From Candidatus Electrothrix gigas (lineage in GTDB: Bacteria; Desulfobacterota; Desulfobulbia; Desulfobulbales; Desulfobulbaceae): 64,000 nt of DNA. Under the pieces are notes generated by a model. That model worked only from the letters and a program-made list of their open reading frames with translations. It did not search any database and was not told the origin of the DNA. Within the stretch, counting starts at the first letter, position 1. Each line of letters begins with the position of its first letter. Location: NCBI GenBank assembly GCA_022766165.1, contig QYLO01000003.1, positions 1-64,000 on the forward strand. The letters run 5' to 3'. Shown piece after piece: positions 26,902 to 35,277 of the stretch. A program made the translations under genes and the position numbers.

Positions 26902-27128
26902 CGGGTAACTCCCAAGTCATCAATAACCGGAGAAACCACGTCGCCAGTCTCGGCTGTTGCGGCGATCCGGGCCAGTTTCTCTCTGGCGGCTTCCTGGCGG
27001 TTGACGGGCTGTCTGAGTTCGGCAATCTCCTTGCCTCGGGAGGTGAGCAGGATTTCCTCTCCCTCCAAAACATACATGAGATACTTGGACATGTGTGCCC
27101 GAAATTCTGATATAGCAACTTTAACCAT
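26898..27128 (-). CDS. Phd/YefM-type antitoxin
   Basis: 76 residues with the Phd/YefM start MVKVAISEFRAHMSKYL and the strand EEILLTSRGKEIAEL, followed by a toxin-binding helical tail. Chosen start 27128 has GGAGGAAAT immediately upstream; the open frame extends 29 residues further without family likeness. Overlaps vapC by 4 bases, so the pair is one operon and the antitoxin is expected to repress it. Confidence 0.88.
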   Translation of the reverse strand: MVKVAISEFRAHMSKYLMYVLEGEEILLTSRGKEIAELRQPVNRQEAAREKLARIAATAETGDVVSPVIDDLGVTR

Positions 27129-27589
27129 AGTATTTCCTCCTGTACAAATTATACAGTACGATATGTACAAGTCAAGGGTAAAGGGGACGGTGATTTTTGG
27201 TCTGCTGGTTACCACCTTCCTCTTAATTGAGCGGAATAAAGAGCTGTTTGCAGCAGGCTAGAAATGGTATTTGCGAAAGAGAATAGAATGTAGAATGGTA
27301 TTGGGTGCTGACTGGAGCAAAAGGATAAGTTGCCGTCAGAAAAAGCAGGCTTTATAGCCTTGTTGGGGCAACTGACAACTATGATTGCGAATGGGTTTCA
27401 TGGAAAAGGGGGCTGCTGGGGCGGGATAAATCAATCACAAGACAACACATTCCGCCTTCCGCTTGTTATCTTCTCCCCCCCCCTCCTGATTTTATTGTTC
27501 GACCGACCGACAAAGCTGTTGAACTCTAACCATCCTTTAAAATGGTGGTTTTCTACAACGAAATAAAAAATTGAATTATAAAGGTAAAA
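27129..27589. other. Intergenic region with the TA promoter side
   Basis: About 460 bases with no gene I can support. A TACAAATTATACAGTACGATA-like AT-rich block just upstream of the antitoxin (27143-27165) is a plausible operator/promoter. An open frame at 27330-27566 has no recognisable coding character, and there is a C-tract near 27473. Confidence 0.45.
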
Positions 27590-28021
27590 TTACACACGGA
27601 TGATTTCACTTTTTACTGAATAAAGAATAGACAGAACATCTTTCTTGACATCCTCGTCTAACTGATTTTTATCCATAGCTTCAAAGATGTCATCCAATAC
27701 AGCTATGAACTCTTCTTCTGAGATATTCATCCCCCTATGTGTGGTCAACAGGTCTCTTCCAGAATATGTTTCAGGGCCACCGGAACCAGCGCAAAAAAAC
27801 TCAATAGTCATTAGTCTTGCACGTTCCATATCCTCTGTATTTTCAAACCTTGTTTTAACAATGGGGTTATTAAGGTTCAATTCAATAGCATCATTAACAA
27901 GTTGTGTAATTCCATCAGCACCACCCAATCGGTCATAAAGTGTTTTTGGTTTTTCTTTTGGAGCTACCTCCTCTAATTGACGACATCCACATCCAGTATT
28001 CTTTGATTCTGGTTTTGGCAT
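27590..28021 (-). CDS. Group 1 truncated haemoglobin with cysteine-containing N-terminal extension
   Basis: Small haem protein that binds O2 or NO. The globin part starts at TLYDRLGGADGITQLV and continues through NPIVKTRF, IEFFCAGSGGPETYSGRDLLTTHRGMNI (abbreviated: FFCAGSGGP, HRGMNI with the proximal His) to the last helix, at normal length. The ATG at 28021 follows AAAGGAGGT, an almost perfect ribosome site. The 25-residue N-terminal extension contains CGC and a segment that copies the sequence around the start itself (see findings). Oxygen or NO handling would suit an organism living at an oxic-sulfidic border. Confidence 0.85.
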   Translation of the reverse strand: MPKPESKNTGCGCRQLEEVAPKEKPKTLYDRLGGADGITQLVNDAIELNLNNPIVKTRFENTEDMERARLMTIEFFCAGSGGPETYSGRDLLTTHRGMNISEEEFIAVLDDIFEAMDKNQLDEDVKKDVLSILYSVKSEIIRV

Positions 28022-28162
28022 AGCTACCTCCTTTAATTGGCTACATCCAACATTCGATTCATCATCCACACGGCTGGCTGTGCAGACTTGCCTCTTACAT
28101 AAGAGGCATTCAATGTTTGAATATACCAAGTCGTGGTAGCTTTGCAAATGTTTTTTGTAACT

Positions 28163-28365
28163 TCGCTGGCTGGGGTTGTGGTTAATAACGCCATTGTCTT
28201 GATTGATAACACCAATAAATTACGGGAAAGCGGTTCTGCTCACTGCTGTGACAACAGTTCTTGGCTTAATTCCAATGGTCACTGGAGTATCCTACGATTT
28301 TCGTAACCTGCGTATTTCCTGGGTCAGTGAATCCAGCCAGTGGTGGCAATCAATGGCCATTCAGC
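28163..28365 (+). pseudogene. Fragment of an RND-family efflux pump (AcrB/MexF-like)
   Basis: SLAGVVVNNAIVLID and LRESG are read in one frame (28163-28230), then LLTAVTTVLGLIPMVTG, ISWVSESSQWWQSMA in another (28233-28365). Both are typical of the last third of RND pumps, where about 15 more residues normally lie between them. The piece therefore carries an internal deletion with frameshift and lacks the rest of the roughly 1000-residue protein. Its end runs into the protease gene on the other strand. Confidence 0.8.
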
Positions 28366-29867
28366 AACAACATAAGGATCGGTGATATTGTCATCTCCTT
28401 TGTAGAAGCCGGAACAGTATTCAGCCATTGCCCCAAATTACCTGCCGAATAAGCTGCGGAAAATGTACTGTACATGGAGACAGCATTATCATCACAGCCC
28501 CCATTTCCTCCTTTTAACATTCCTACCAAATCTTTGGTAGAAGAAAAAATCCCTGACCCACTGCTTCCGGGTTCTGTTGCTCCGGTTGTCCAATTCACTT
28601 GAAGGAAACTCCCTGTGGAAGAAGTGGTACAATAAAAATCCAGATCGTTTGAGTCCAGATAGCATCTGGACATTCCTGCATACTCACCAAAAGAGATTTT
28701 TTTCCAATCACCAGATGGATGATGAATCCCTACCAGTTCATTGGAATTAATATTTATATTCCAGCCTGCATAGTATACCCCTGCTGGGGGCAAGTCATGC
28801 AGCTCAAAAAATGAGGCGTCCTGATTGCTATCAAGCTCACTTGTTGTTGTTCCTTTTGTCCAAAGCAGGGTGGCCCCGCCAGTTCTTGTTGCATAGTTGG
28901 CATTCCGAGTTATCCCATTACATGTTGAGGACTCGAAAAACCATACTGTCTGCAAGGTAGAGGCAACGGTCTGGCTTGCAATACAGTGATTTGCAGAGAT
29001 AAAATAGGGCTTCCACGTCGTTGTGTCAGCATCGTTTAACAGGGTTCCTGAGCAGGTATAACTGTCTCCAAATTCAGTATAGAGCATTTTTGCAACAGCA
29101 GCTCTCGTATCAAGCCAACTTGGATAACAGGTAGCGTCATTTTGGCAGGTACTACTGTCTCCATAGCCCTGATTGATAAATTGATTTTCACTTGAACTGA
29201 ATGGAGAAACTGCAAAATGGGAAAGCATGGGAAAGGTAATTTGAACATCTTGCGCTTCCACGTTCTGCGGGAGATATATTTCAATGCCTAGAGATTCTCC
29301 TACAATAACAGGTGACCAGTAGACGTTTGAGGACGGATTATCAGGTTCTGCCTGCATGTTAAGCTGTATTAACCTGTTTATTTCCTCTCCTTTCACCATA
29401 ACGTCTGCTTGCTCCACCATATTGCCCGAAAAAAATCTCAGCTCTGCTAAGGATGGCAGGCTGTGTATTGCGATTCCAGCTCGTAATGCTGCTGCGCCTG
29501 GTGATGTAAAAAGGAAAGATGAGGTAACTCCTCCTTGAGGGAGTTTATTCCATTGTATTTCCTCTTGTTTTTTTAATACGTTAATCTCTCTTGATACCCC
29601 TATGATATCTTTTGAAGATTCATGGGATAACATGGTCTGTAAAGTCTCTCTATCAAGTTGACGTAAGCTAACCTTTTTGGCCTGCATAGCAGTATGTTTT
29701 GATTTGAGCTGACGTTCTTCTTGCGTACTGTTAGGTGCTTGTTCCACCTTCATACCCGGATATCTTGCTCCAGCAATATGCTCGGTATTTGCGAAACATG
29801 TCTGTTGAACAAAGAGACAATGTGTAGTAATATAATACAGTAAAATTATTACTATACGGATATTCAT
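28350..29867 (-). CDS. Secreted trypsin-like serine protease (lysyl-endopeptidase-like)
   Basis: 505 residues from ATG 29867 (GGAGAACG upstream). A signal peptide (IVIILLYYITTHCLFVQQTCFA) is followed by a propeptide-like 200 residues and a chymotrypsin-fold domain with the catalytic His in YFISANHCI, an acidic segment SNQDASFFEL, and the Ser in EPGSSGSGIF. Many paired Cys in the catalytic domain fit an extracellular enzyme with disulfides. The C-terminal 15 residues (from about KEMTISPI) coincide with the RND fragment boundary, so the original tail has probably been replaced by a rearrangement. Confidence 0.8.
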   Translation of the reverse strand: MNIRIVIILLYYITTHCLFVQQTCFANTEHIAGARYPGMKVEQAPNSTQEERQLKSKHTAMQAKKVSLRQLDRETLQTMLSHESSKDIIGVSREINVLKKQEEIQWNKLPQGGVTSSFLFTSPGAAALRAGIAIHSLPSLAELRFFSGNMVEQADVMVKGEEINRLIQLNMQAEPDNPSSNVYWSPVIVGESLGIEIYLPQNVEAQDVQITFPMLSHFAVSPFSSSENQFINQGYGDSSTCQNDATCYPSWLDTRAAVAKMLYTEFGDSYTCSGTLLNDADTTTWKPYFISANHCIASQTVASTLQTVWFFESSTCNGITRNANYATRTGGATLLWTKGTTTSELDSNQDASFFELHDLPPAGVYYAGWNININSNELVGIHHPSGDWKKISFGEYAGMSRCYLDSNDLDFYCTTSSTGSFLQVNWTTGATEPGSSGSGIFSSTKDLVGMLKGGNGGCDDNAVSMYSTFSAAYSAGNLGQWLNTVPASTKEMTISPILMLLLNGH

Positions 29868-29895
29868 ATCGTTCTCCTTTGCAATACCATCGCCA

Positions 29896-30093
29896 TTAAA
29901 CCACCTCTTCCGGCGTATTAACCCGCCCAAGAACGGCAACTTGGTTAGCGATGGATTGAATAGAAATACCTTCTGGAATTTGCGGAAGCAATTTTAATGT
30001 TTCACGGACGTATCTACCCGCTCGGAACCAAGCTTTCAGATCAATGACGCTCATGCCTAAAAATTCCTGTTTATAACGTTTTCTGTTGATCAC
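29896..30093 (-). CDS. Short open frame of unknown function, possibly a remnant
   Basis: 65 residues (VIDLKAWFRAGRYVRETLKLLPQIPEG), no recognised domain, no clear export signal. It lies 28 bp upstream of the protease gene on the same strand, so it could be a small leader gene, but it may also be the tail of a larger decayed gene. Low confidence. Confidence 0.3.
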   Translation of the reverse strand: MINRKRYKQEFLGMSVIDLKAWFRAGRYVRETLKLLPQIPEGISIQSIANQVAVLGRVNTPEEVV

Positions 30094-30192
30094 TAAAAAT
30101 AGCCAAACTTGTGAATCCTGTCTTTATGACTAAATTATTGTAGTAGAAGTTACTCCCCGACTGCAATAACCACGAAAAAATGACAGGTAAAG

Positions 30193-30345
30193 ATGAGTAT
30201 AACAGAGAAACCAACCAAAGGGTATCACACAATCAGACTACCTCTTGAGCAAACAGAATATGAGCTGTTCCTGTCTGATAAGGATGTAGCGAAAGCGCAG
30301 ATAGACAAACTTTACAGTCAATACCCGCAGCGATTCAGAGCGTAA
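30193..30345 (+). CDS. 50-residue open frame resembling a transposase N-terminus
   Basis: Starts at ATG 30193 and ends 30345, giving a product with YHTIRLPLEQTEYELFLSD and IDKLYSQYPQRF. The pattern (beta strand, helix, then a YPxxF-type ending) resembles the N-terminal segment of some uncharacterised transposases, where it would be followed by about 400 residues; here it stops just at the start of the rep gene. Probably a truncated mobile-element remnant. The likeness is from memory and uncertain. Confidence 0.35.
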   Translation: MSITEKPTKGYHTIRLPLEQTEYELFLSDKDVAKAQIDKLYSQYPQRFRA

Positions 30346-30377
30346 TTTTTAATTCTCTGGTTTCCGCTCGCTATCGC

Positions 30378-31052
30378 TTGTCACTTGCTGAACAACGTAT
30401 GGTACTGATGATGATCAGCAAGATTGATTACAATGATAAAGCATTTCAAGGTTATGAAATATCAATAAAAGAACTGGTCGACACTTTAGAAATAAGCAAA
30501 GATTGCGCATACAGGGAGGCCCAGACCATTACGGACAAACTGCTAAAGAGATCGCTCCGAATTCAACAGACAGACGGAAGTCTGCTGAAATGTTCATGGA
30601 TAGCTAAAGCTGTCCACCGACCCGGCAATGTAACATTGACTCCTGCACCATCTCTCAGGCCGTATCTTTTGGGCTTGCGGAAATGCTTCACCATTGTGCC
30701 GTTGACACATATTAAAGGATTGCGCAGTCAGTATTCAGTGCGGATTTACATGTTGCTGCGTCAATACCGTAATCTTGGCAGATTTGATCTTGCAGTGAAT
30801 GACTTCAGAAAAATGCTTGATCTTGAAAATAAATACAAAAGGTTCAATGAATTGAGACGCTGGGTTCTTGATGTTGCAAGGAAAGAACTGGATGCGAAAG
30901 CCGAACTTTCTTTCACGCTGGAAACTGTGCGGAAAGGAAAGACAATTTCCACTCTCAAGTTTACAATCGTCAGGAAACAGAAAACGGCAAAGAAGAGCAG
31001 AGGTACTCACATTGAGCGGGTGCTAAAGAACTTATTTTTAAATAAAAGTTAA
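30378..31052 (+). CDS. Plasmid-type replication initiation protein (Rep_3 / RepB-like), N-terminus unclear
   Basis: Binds iterons and opens an origin in theta-replicating plasmids. The conserved opening of the first winged helix is visible: NSLVSARYRLSLAEQRMVLMMISKID, with RYRLSL just before and EQR just after the TTG at 30378. The second winged-helix domain is represented by SQYSVRIYMLLRQYRN and the segment FNELRRWVLDVARKEL. The homology runs about 11 codons upstream of the TTG without an ATG (frame open from 30282), so the natural start has been lost or is a rare codon. At 224 residues it is near family length. It is probably a chromosomal remnant of an integrated plasmid. Confidence 0.75.
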   Translation: MSLAEQRMVLMMISKIDYNDKAFQGYEISIKELVDTLEISKDCAYREAQTITDKLLKRSLRIQQTDGSLLKCSWIAKAVHRPGNVTLTPAPSLRPYLLGLRKCFTIVPLTHIKGLRSQYSVRIYMLLRQYRNLGRFDLAVNDFRKMLDLENKYKRFNELRRWVLDVARKELDAKAELSFTLETVRKGKTISTLKFTIVRKQKTAKKSRGTHIERVLKNLFLNKS

Positions 31053-31197
31053 TCTTTAAAAAACTATTTTTCAGAATATTTTATTTTCAGCAGAAGTAAT
31101 TTATTTCTGGAAAAGCCAGCAAGTAAATAATTGGAATCTTTCCCTTATTCCAATGTATCAATCTAAATATATCCTTTTTCTTTTCAGAAGAAGAAAA

Positions 31198-31217
31198 AAT
31201 ATACCTCTGGGTATATT
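31198..31217. repeat. Perfect inverted repeat AATATACC / GGTATATT
   Basis: Eight-base arms around a TCTG loop. No T-tract follows directly, so it is not a standard terminator. It could be a protein-binding dyad of an old origin or operator. Confidence 0.6.
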
Positions 31218-31250
31218 GAAAAGATAAAAAGGTCTCTTTTTTTATTCTCC

Positions 31251-31290
31251 AAGTATATTTCTTTTCTCTTTTCAAAGAAAAAATATACTT
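31251..31290. repeat. Inverted repeat AAGTATATTT / AAATATACTT
   Basis: Ten-base perfect arms separated by about 20 pyrimidine-rich bases, extended by CTTT/AAAG pairing. It lies 200 bp after rep and shares the TATAT core of the neighbouring dyad. Confidence 0.6.
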
Positions 31291-31761
31291 TCTCCTACTT
31301 TCCTTCTATATGCACATCGAGAGCGTTCGATAGCCATCTGGCCTAACTAGCTATTAATAAAGGTTTTAGTTTTTTAAGTTTTACAAAAAAGTTGCAAGGC
31401 GCAAAGCCGTTTAATTTTAGCAGGTTATCTTAAAACTTGACATTTTCCAAGTAAATTATTGAACAACTTAATAAGGTTTTGATGCAAATTCTGAAAAAAT
31501 TGCAAATGACCGAAGATCCCCTTTGGGGAACACCTTGTAACATCCCATAAATACTGGGCTGTTAATATTTGTCAATTTTAGTGTTTACAGGGTATTACGA
31601 GACGGCTGTCGGAATACCTTGATAATATTAATATTATTTACACCTGAAAAACTGAACGCTCTCCGCACATCGGTCAGGAGTTCTTTCTTTTTCTTCTTGA
31701 CAGATCTACAGCATTGCAATACTTTGCAATCATTCTTTAAAATTCATACACGGAGGACACC

Positions 31762-32217
31762 ATGCCCGAACAGACGTTGATGGAGCAACTTGCTGCGATA
31801 CTGAACGTGGAAATTATCGCCCCGATGGAAGGTAATGAAGCTCAGGGCCTGCATAAGGCTTTGCCCGGTTATCAGGCTGTTGTTGACGATGCGGCCCGTT
31901 TTGTTCAGGAACACGGTGAGGCACTTCGCCTGGACCCTTCTGTTCTTGCCAACCTTACAGAAGGACTGGCCGAGGTCAAACGCTTGGAACCGGCTGACCG
32001 TGCGCTGGAAAAACTGCATCAGTCGGTCTATCACCAACGCCTGCGGGCAACGGACAGGTGTATGGAGGGTCTTTACGACACTGCCCGCCGTATCCGGGAG
32101 TTTTCCAATGCCTATCCTGAGCTTGCCGAGGAAGGAAAGTTTCTGCTTGATTTCATGAAGGTGTTTAAGCCGGGGAGGAAGAAGGAGAAGAAAGAGGGTG
32201 GGGGAGGTGAAGAGTAA
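31762..32217 (+). CDS. Soluble helical protein of unknown function
   Basis: 151 residues, almost entirely predicted helix, with a Lys/Glu/Gly-rich tail. No recognised domain and no membrane segment. The gene is much richer in GC than the DNA on either side and has a strong ribosome site (GGAGGAC) before the ATG, so it is very likely expressed. It sits between the rep remnant and the protease-lipase pair. Confidence 0.6.
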   Translation: MPEQTLMEQLAAILNVEIIAPMEGNEAQGLHKALPGYQAVVDDAARFVQEHGEALRLDPSVLANLTEGLAEVKRLEPADRALEKLHQSVYHQRLRATDRCMEGLYDTARRIREFSNAYPELAEEGKFLLDFMKVFKPGRKKEKKEGGGGEE

Positions 32218-32432
32218 GGACGGAAAGTACGGTGAATTCTCTCCGGTGATGATGTTTTGTATGATTGTTGCCGGGAGATTCGTACCTGCAACCCCGCTAT
32301 GGAAGCCGCGCGCGGTTTAATTTAGGCTTGGGATACCGATATGGTTACATATAAAGTTGTATTTGCTCATTCTATAAACTATACTGAAAAAAGATTACAT
32401 TCTTTTTTCAGATGTAAAAGGGAGGGGATATC

Positions 32433-33563
32433 ATGCCAGATTTTAACATAAAATTTATACGTAAACTCAGCGATTCTAACAATTCAAATAAAATGTTAAT
32501 AGATAAATTAACAGCTAGGAGAATGCCAAGTTTACTTGGAAATAAATTCGAAGATCTTTCAGAAAATTCACAAAAAGATGTCATTAAGTGGGTCATAAAA
32601 GATAATGGGCTTCAAACTAAGGAGGACGACCTGCAGACATTGCTAAAAAAAAGTCATCGTGAAATAGATTTTTATTATCGAATGGTTAGTGCAGACATTG
32701 AAGTGCGTAGTGCTCAAGCTTTTCGTGAGTTCCACACTGATAATTCTGGGAAAATATGTAAAATTAATGTTCAGAATAGCAATGGAAAGGTCACAACTGG
32801 AACGGGGTATTTCCTGTCGAAGACATTAATAATAACATGCTACCATGTTATTTATGGAGAAGGGCCTTCTCATGATAATCCTCAGGAAATAACAATTGAT
32901 GTGCCTTATACAAGAGGGGGTACTTCAGATTCATCAAGATCAATTTCAGGATGGTCTGTCATTCGATATGGAGTTATAAAAAGTGGTGGAAGTCCACTTA
33001 TACATTCCATGAGTCCATCTTTACCCTTATCTGAAGAAACAGGTAATTGGAATGGCAGAGCACCTACTGAAGATGATAGACTTGATTATTGTCTTTTTGA
33101 AATTGATGAAAGTGATCGTGCCGGGCAATGGACAATGGGCTTTCAAGGATCCTTGCAGGATGTGATGGCCTCTACCCCTTTTCGTATTTTTTACGAGCTG
33201 GATCGAATTTTACCTAAGATTAAAAAACCGGTGACCCTGTATGAAGCAGATGAATTACATCATGTTTCTGTCGTGGCTAACACATTAACAACTGATCTTA
33301 CATTGGACCCTAAACCGGCAGGTAGTATTCGAGACTACAGTACACAATTCAAGAGAATTCGTTATGGAGATGGAGAACTTCTTTATAAAGGTGATTCTGG
33401 TGCTCCACTTACAAACACGAATAATGAAATAATTGGACTGCATAACGCATTGACAGGAGATAACAAGAATCAGGCTATACCTATTGGATACATAATAAAT
33501 CATATTAGAGACCATGCTACGCCAAATGCCATCACGGCTCTAAAGGGAGAATGGTTTAATTAG
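32433..33563 (+). CDS. Cytosolic trypsin-like protease with N-terminal helical domain
   Basis: 376 residues without a signal peptide. Residues 1-80 are a helical domain (KLSDSNNSNKMLIDKL, SENSQKDVIKWVIKDNG) that may be an adaptor of the effector-associated kind; this is a guess. From residue 120 the chymotrypsin fold shows GTGYFLSKTLIITCYHVI (His138), DYCLFEID (Asp218) and YKGDSGAPL (Ser322), so the triad is complete. The lack of export signal and disulfides is unlike digestive proteases and like the regulatory proteases of bacterial conflict systems. A class-3 lipase gene follows after 32 bp on the same strand, suggesting that the two act together. Confidence 0.78.
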   Translation: MPDFNIKFIRKLSDSNNSNKMLIDKLTARRMPSLLGNKFEDLSENSQKDVIKWVIKDNGLQTKEDDLQTLLKKSHREIDFYYRMVSADIEVRSAQAFREFHTDNSGKICKINVQNSNGKVTTGTGYFLSKTLIITCYHVIYGEGPSHDNPQEITIDVPYTRGGTSDSSRSISGWSVIRYGVIKSGGSPLIHSMSPSLPLSEETGNWNGRAPTEDDRLDYCLFEIDESDRAGQWTMGFQGSLQDVMASTPFRIFYELDRILPKIKKPVTLYEADELHHVSVVANTLTTDLTLDPKPAGSIRDYSTQFKRIRYGDGELLYKGDSGAPLTNTNNEIIGLHNALTGDNKNQAIPIGYIINHIRDHATPNAITALKGEWFN

Positions 33564-33595
33564 AAATTGAATTTTTTATGAGGGAGGATATTGTT

Positions 33596-34558
33596 ATGTC
33601 AATTTTAATACCTAAAATTAGCGAAGCCGATATTGACCAGCTACGAGAGCCAGGGCTAACCCATGCAAAATCAGAAATTCTTTGCAGGATGGGTATCTTT
33701 AGTTATTTCAGGTCGGAAGATGATATTTGGGGGGCATTAGGCGATGGATGGAACGCGGGGGAAATATGGCTTGATGAAAGTATCGAAAACCAAGGTTTTG
33801 CAGTTTGGAATGATGATGTAGCTATCATATCGTTTAGGGGATCAAAATCTACAGGTGACTGGTTACAAAATTTTAGAGCTATTTTCCCCGAAAGGCATCC
33901 GCTTGCTGGACGCAGGCATAACGGATTTCATGATGTTTGGCTGCAAAAATCAGATAAAGTTCTTGCTATCATTAATGAAAAAATATCAGAAAATAGTTTA
34001 CTTTGGTTAACGGGGCATAGCTTAGGTGGAGCTATTACAGTTCAACTTGCATCTGAGTTAATCATGAATCCTTCTGCAAGGGTAAAGGATTACTTTGTTA
34101 TGACTTTTGGTGCGCCAAGATACGGAAATAAACAGTTTCAAAGAGCCTATGACAATCATATGATGCAACGGCACTGGTTTTATGCTAATCAAAGAGATCC
34201 TGTTCCACACTTACCTCCTAACGTCATGGGATATCGCCATGCAGGCACTCTTAAATATTTTTCTCATGAAGGGGAACATTTGCCAATAACCAAGCAAGAA
34301 ATAGGCTTGCATGGAGCTAGCTCAGTGTCTCATCATTGGTTTGCACTTGACGAAGAGATAGGTAGTTATTCGCAATCAGAACAGGAAAAGATGATCATAG
34401 ATATGATTCAACATACAGCAAGTAAAGAGGAAATAATACTTGCCGATGACGGCATTAGAATTGATGATACGGCTGGCGAGTTACAGGGAGATAGCCTCTG
34501 GCTTCCTTCTGCTCATGACAAAGAGCTTTACTGGAAAAGAATTAAAGCATTGACATAG
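33596..34558 (+). CDS. Class-3 lipase (alpha/beta hydrolase), candidate effector
   Basis: 320 residues, no signal peptide. The Lipase_3 pattern is clear: AIISFRGSKSTGDWLQNF near residue 76, the nucleophile elbow LTGHSLGGA (Ser142), FGAPRYGNKQF, and the acid in QRDPVPHLP; a His near SVSHHWF is a candidate third residue. ATG 33596 is preferred because GGGAGG is eight bases upstream; an ATG at 33578 is in frame. A cytosolic phospholipase-like enzyme next to a cytosolic protease would be able to damage the cell's own membrane, as in abortive-infection effectors. That role is inference from context. Confidence 0.82.
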   Translation: MSILIPKISEADIDQLREPGLTHAKSEILCRMGIFSYFRSEDDIWGALGDGWNAGEIWLDESIENQGFAVWNDDVAIISFRGSKSTGDWLQNFRAIFPERHPLAGRRHNGFHDVWLQKSDKVLAIINEKISENSLLWLTGHSLGGAITVQLASELIMNPSARVKDYFVMTFGAPRYGNKQFQRAYDNHMMQRHWFYANQRDPVPHLPPNVMGYRHAGTLKYFSHEGEHLPITKQEIGLHGASSVSHHWFALDEEIGSYSQSEQEKMIIDMIQHTASKEEIILADDGIRIDDTAGELQGDSLWLPSAHDKELYWKRIKALT

Positions 34559-34711
34559 AGTTGAATAAGTTCACCCGTGCGAAATCTGCATATATTACTT
34601 TAGATTTGATCTGACATTTTACCGGGTATATGCTCTGTGCGTGACCCGTTTTTTTTATCCCCCCTTCTCTCATTTTCAACATAAAGAGGGAATCGAAAGG
34701 GAAAGTTGAGA

Positions 34712-34930
34712 ATGAATAACCGACTAAAAATGCTTGATGTTGTCGCTCTCATTGAAGATTTGCCGGAACACGGCCTTTTCCGTGGACAGGTCGGCACAAT
34801 TGTTGAGATGCTTGTTCCAGATGTTTATGAGGTTGAGTTCAGCGACGAAGAAGGGCAGGTGTATGCTATGCAGGCTCTTCGTGCCGATCAACTTATGGTT
34901 CTGCATTACCATTTCCTCGAAGCAGCTTGA
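34712..34930 (+). CDS. DUF4926-type small protein
   Basis: 72 residues with the characteristic SH3-like pattern: DVVALIEDLPEHGLFRGQVGTIVE, then YEVEFSDEEGQVYA. The DUF4926 family has no firmly established function and is often found among toxin-immunity and TA genes, as it is here. The ATG at 34712 is used; an upstream TTG is in frame. Confidence 0.75.
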   Translation: MNNRLKMLDVVALIEDLPEHGLFRGQVGTIVEMLVPDVYEVEFSDEEGQVYAMQALRADQLMVLHYHFLEAA

Positions 34931-35037
34931 TTTTCAAACATAATAAGTGACAGCCGCCGATTTCCTCTTTCCGTGTGAATTGATGGAGAATGAAAATGAA
35001 AAAAAACAGAACTGAAGGTGGATATACCGGAGGAAAT

Positions 35038-35277
35038 ATGAAACAGATTCAGGAGATCAGTAGCTGGATAACATTTGGCAAGGTTGCAGGAAATCGTATT
35101 TCTGTCGATCTTCCCAAAGAGTTTGAGGCTCAGGAAGTACAGATCATAATTATACCGAAAAAGAAAGTCTCCCGCCCGGCACGAGACGGATGGAAAAAAG
35201 ATTTTCAGTCAATTTCGCAATGGAACATTTCAGAAGATGATATAAAAGTGAGATCATGGCCGATAACAGCGTTCTGA
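35038..35277 (+). CDS. Probable antitoxin of a PIN-toxin pair
   Basis: 79 residues starting at ATG 35038, which has GGAGGAAAT just before it. The first half (GKVAGNRISVDLPKEFEAQEVQIIIIPKK) looks like an AbrB/MazE-like or similar swapped-hairpin DNA-binding domain, the second half is a tail likely to bind the toxin. It overlaps the toxin gene by 22 bases. Family name not certain. Confidence 0.7.
   Translation: MKQIQEISSWITFGKVAGNRISVDLPKEFEAQEVQIIIIPKKKVSRPARDGWKKDFQSISQWNISEDDIKVRSWPITAF

Larger units (their letters stand above)
31053..31761. other. AT-rich region downstream of rep, possible old origin
   Basis: About 700 bases without a supportable gene, markedly AT-rich between 31053 and 31310. 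It contains two strong dyads (separate entries) and many TATATT/AATATA words. Rep_3 origins often lie next to rep, but I cannot identify regular iterons by eye. The last 60 bases hold the ribosome site (GGAGG) of the next gene. Confidence 0.4.

Noticed and set aside
27330..27566. 78-residue open frame in the gap upstream of the antitoxin
   Set aside because: No ribosome site, no domain, low-complexity end over a C-tract. Probably non-coding.
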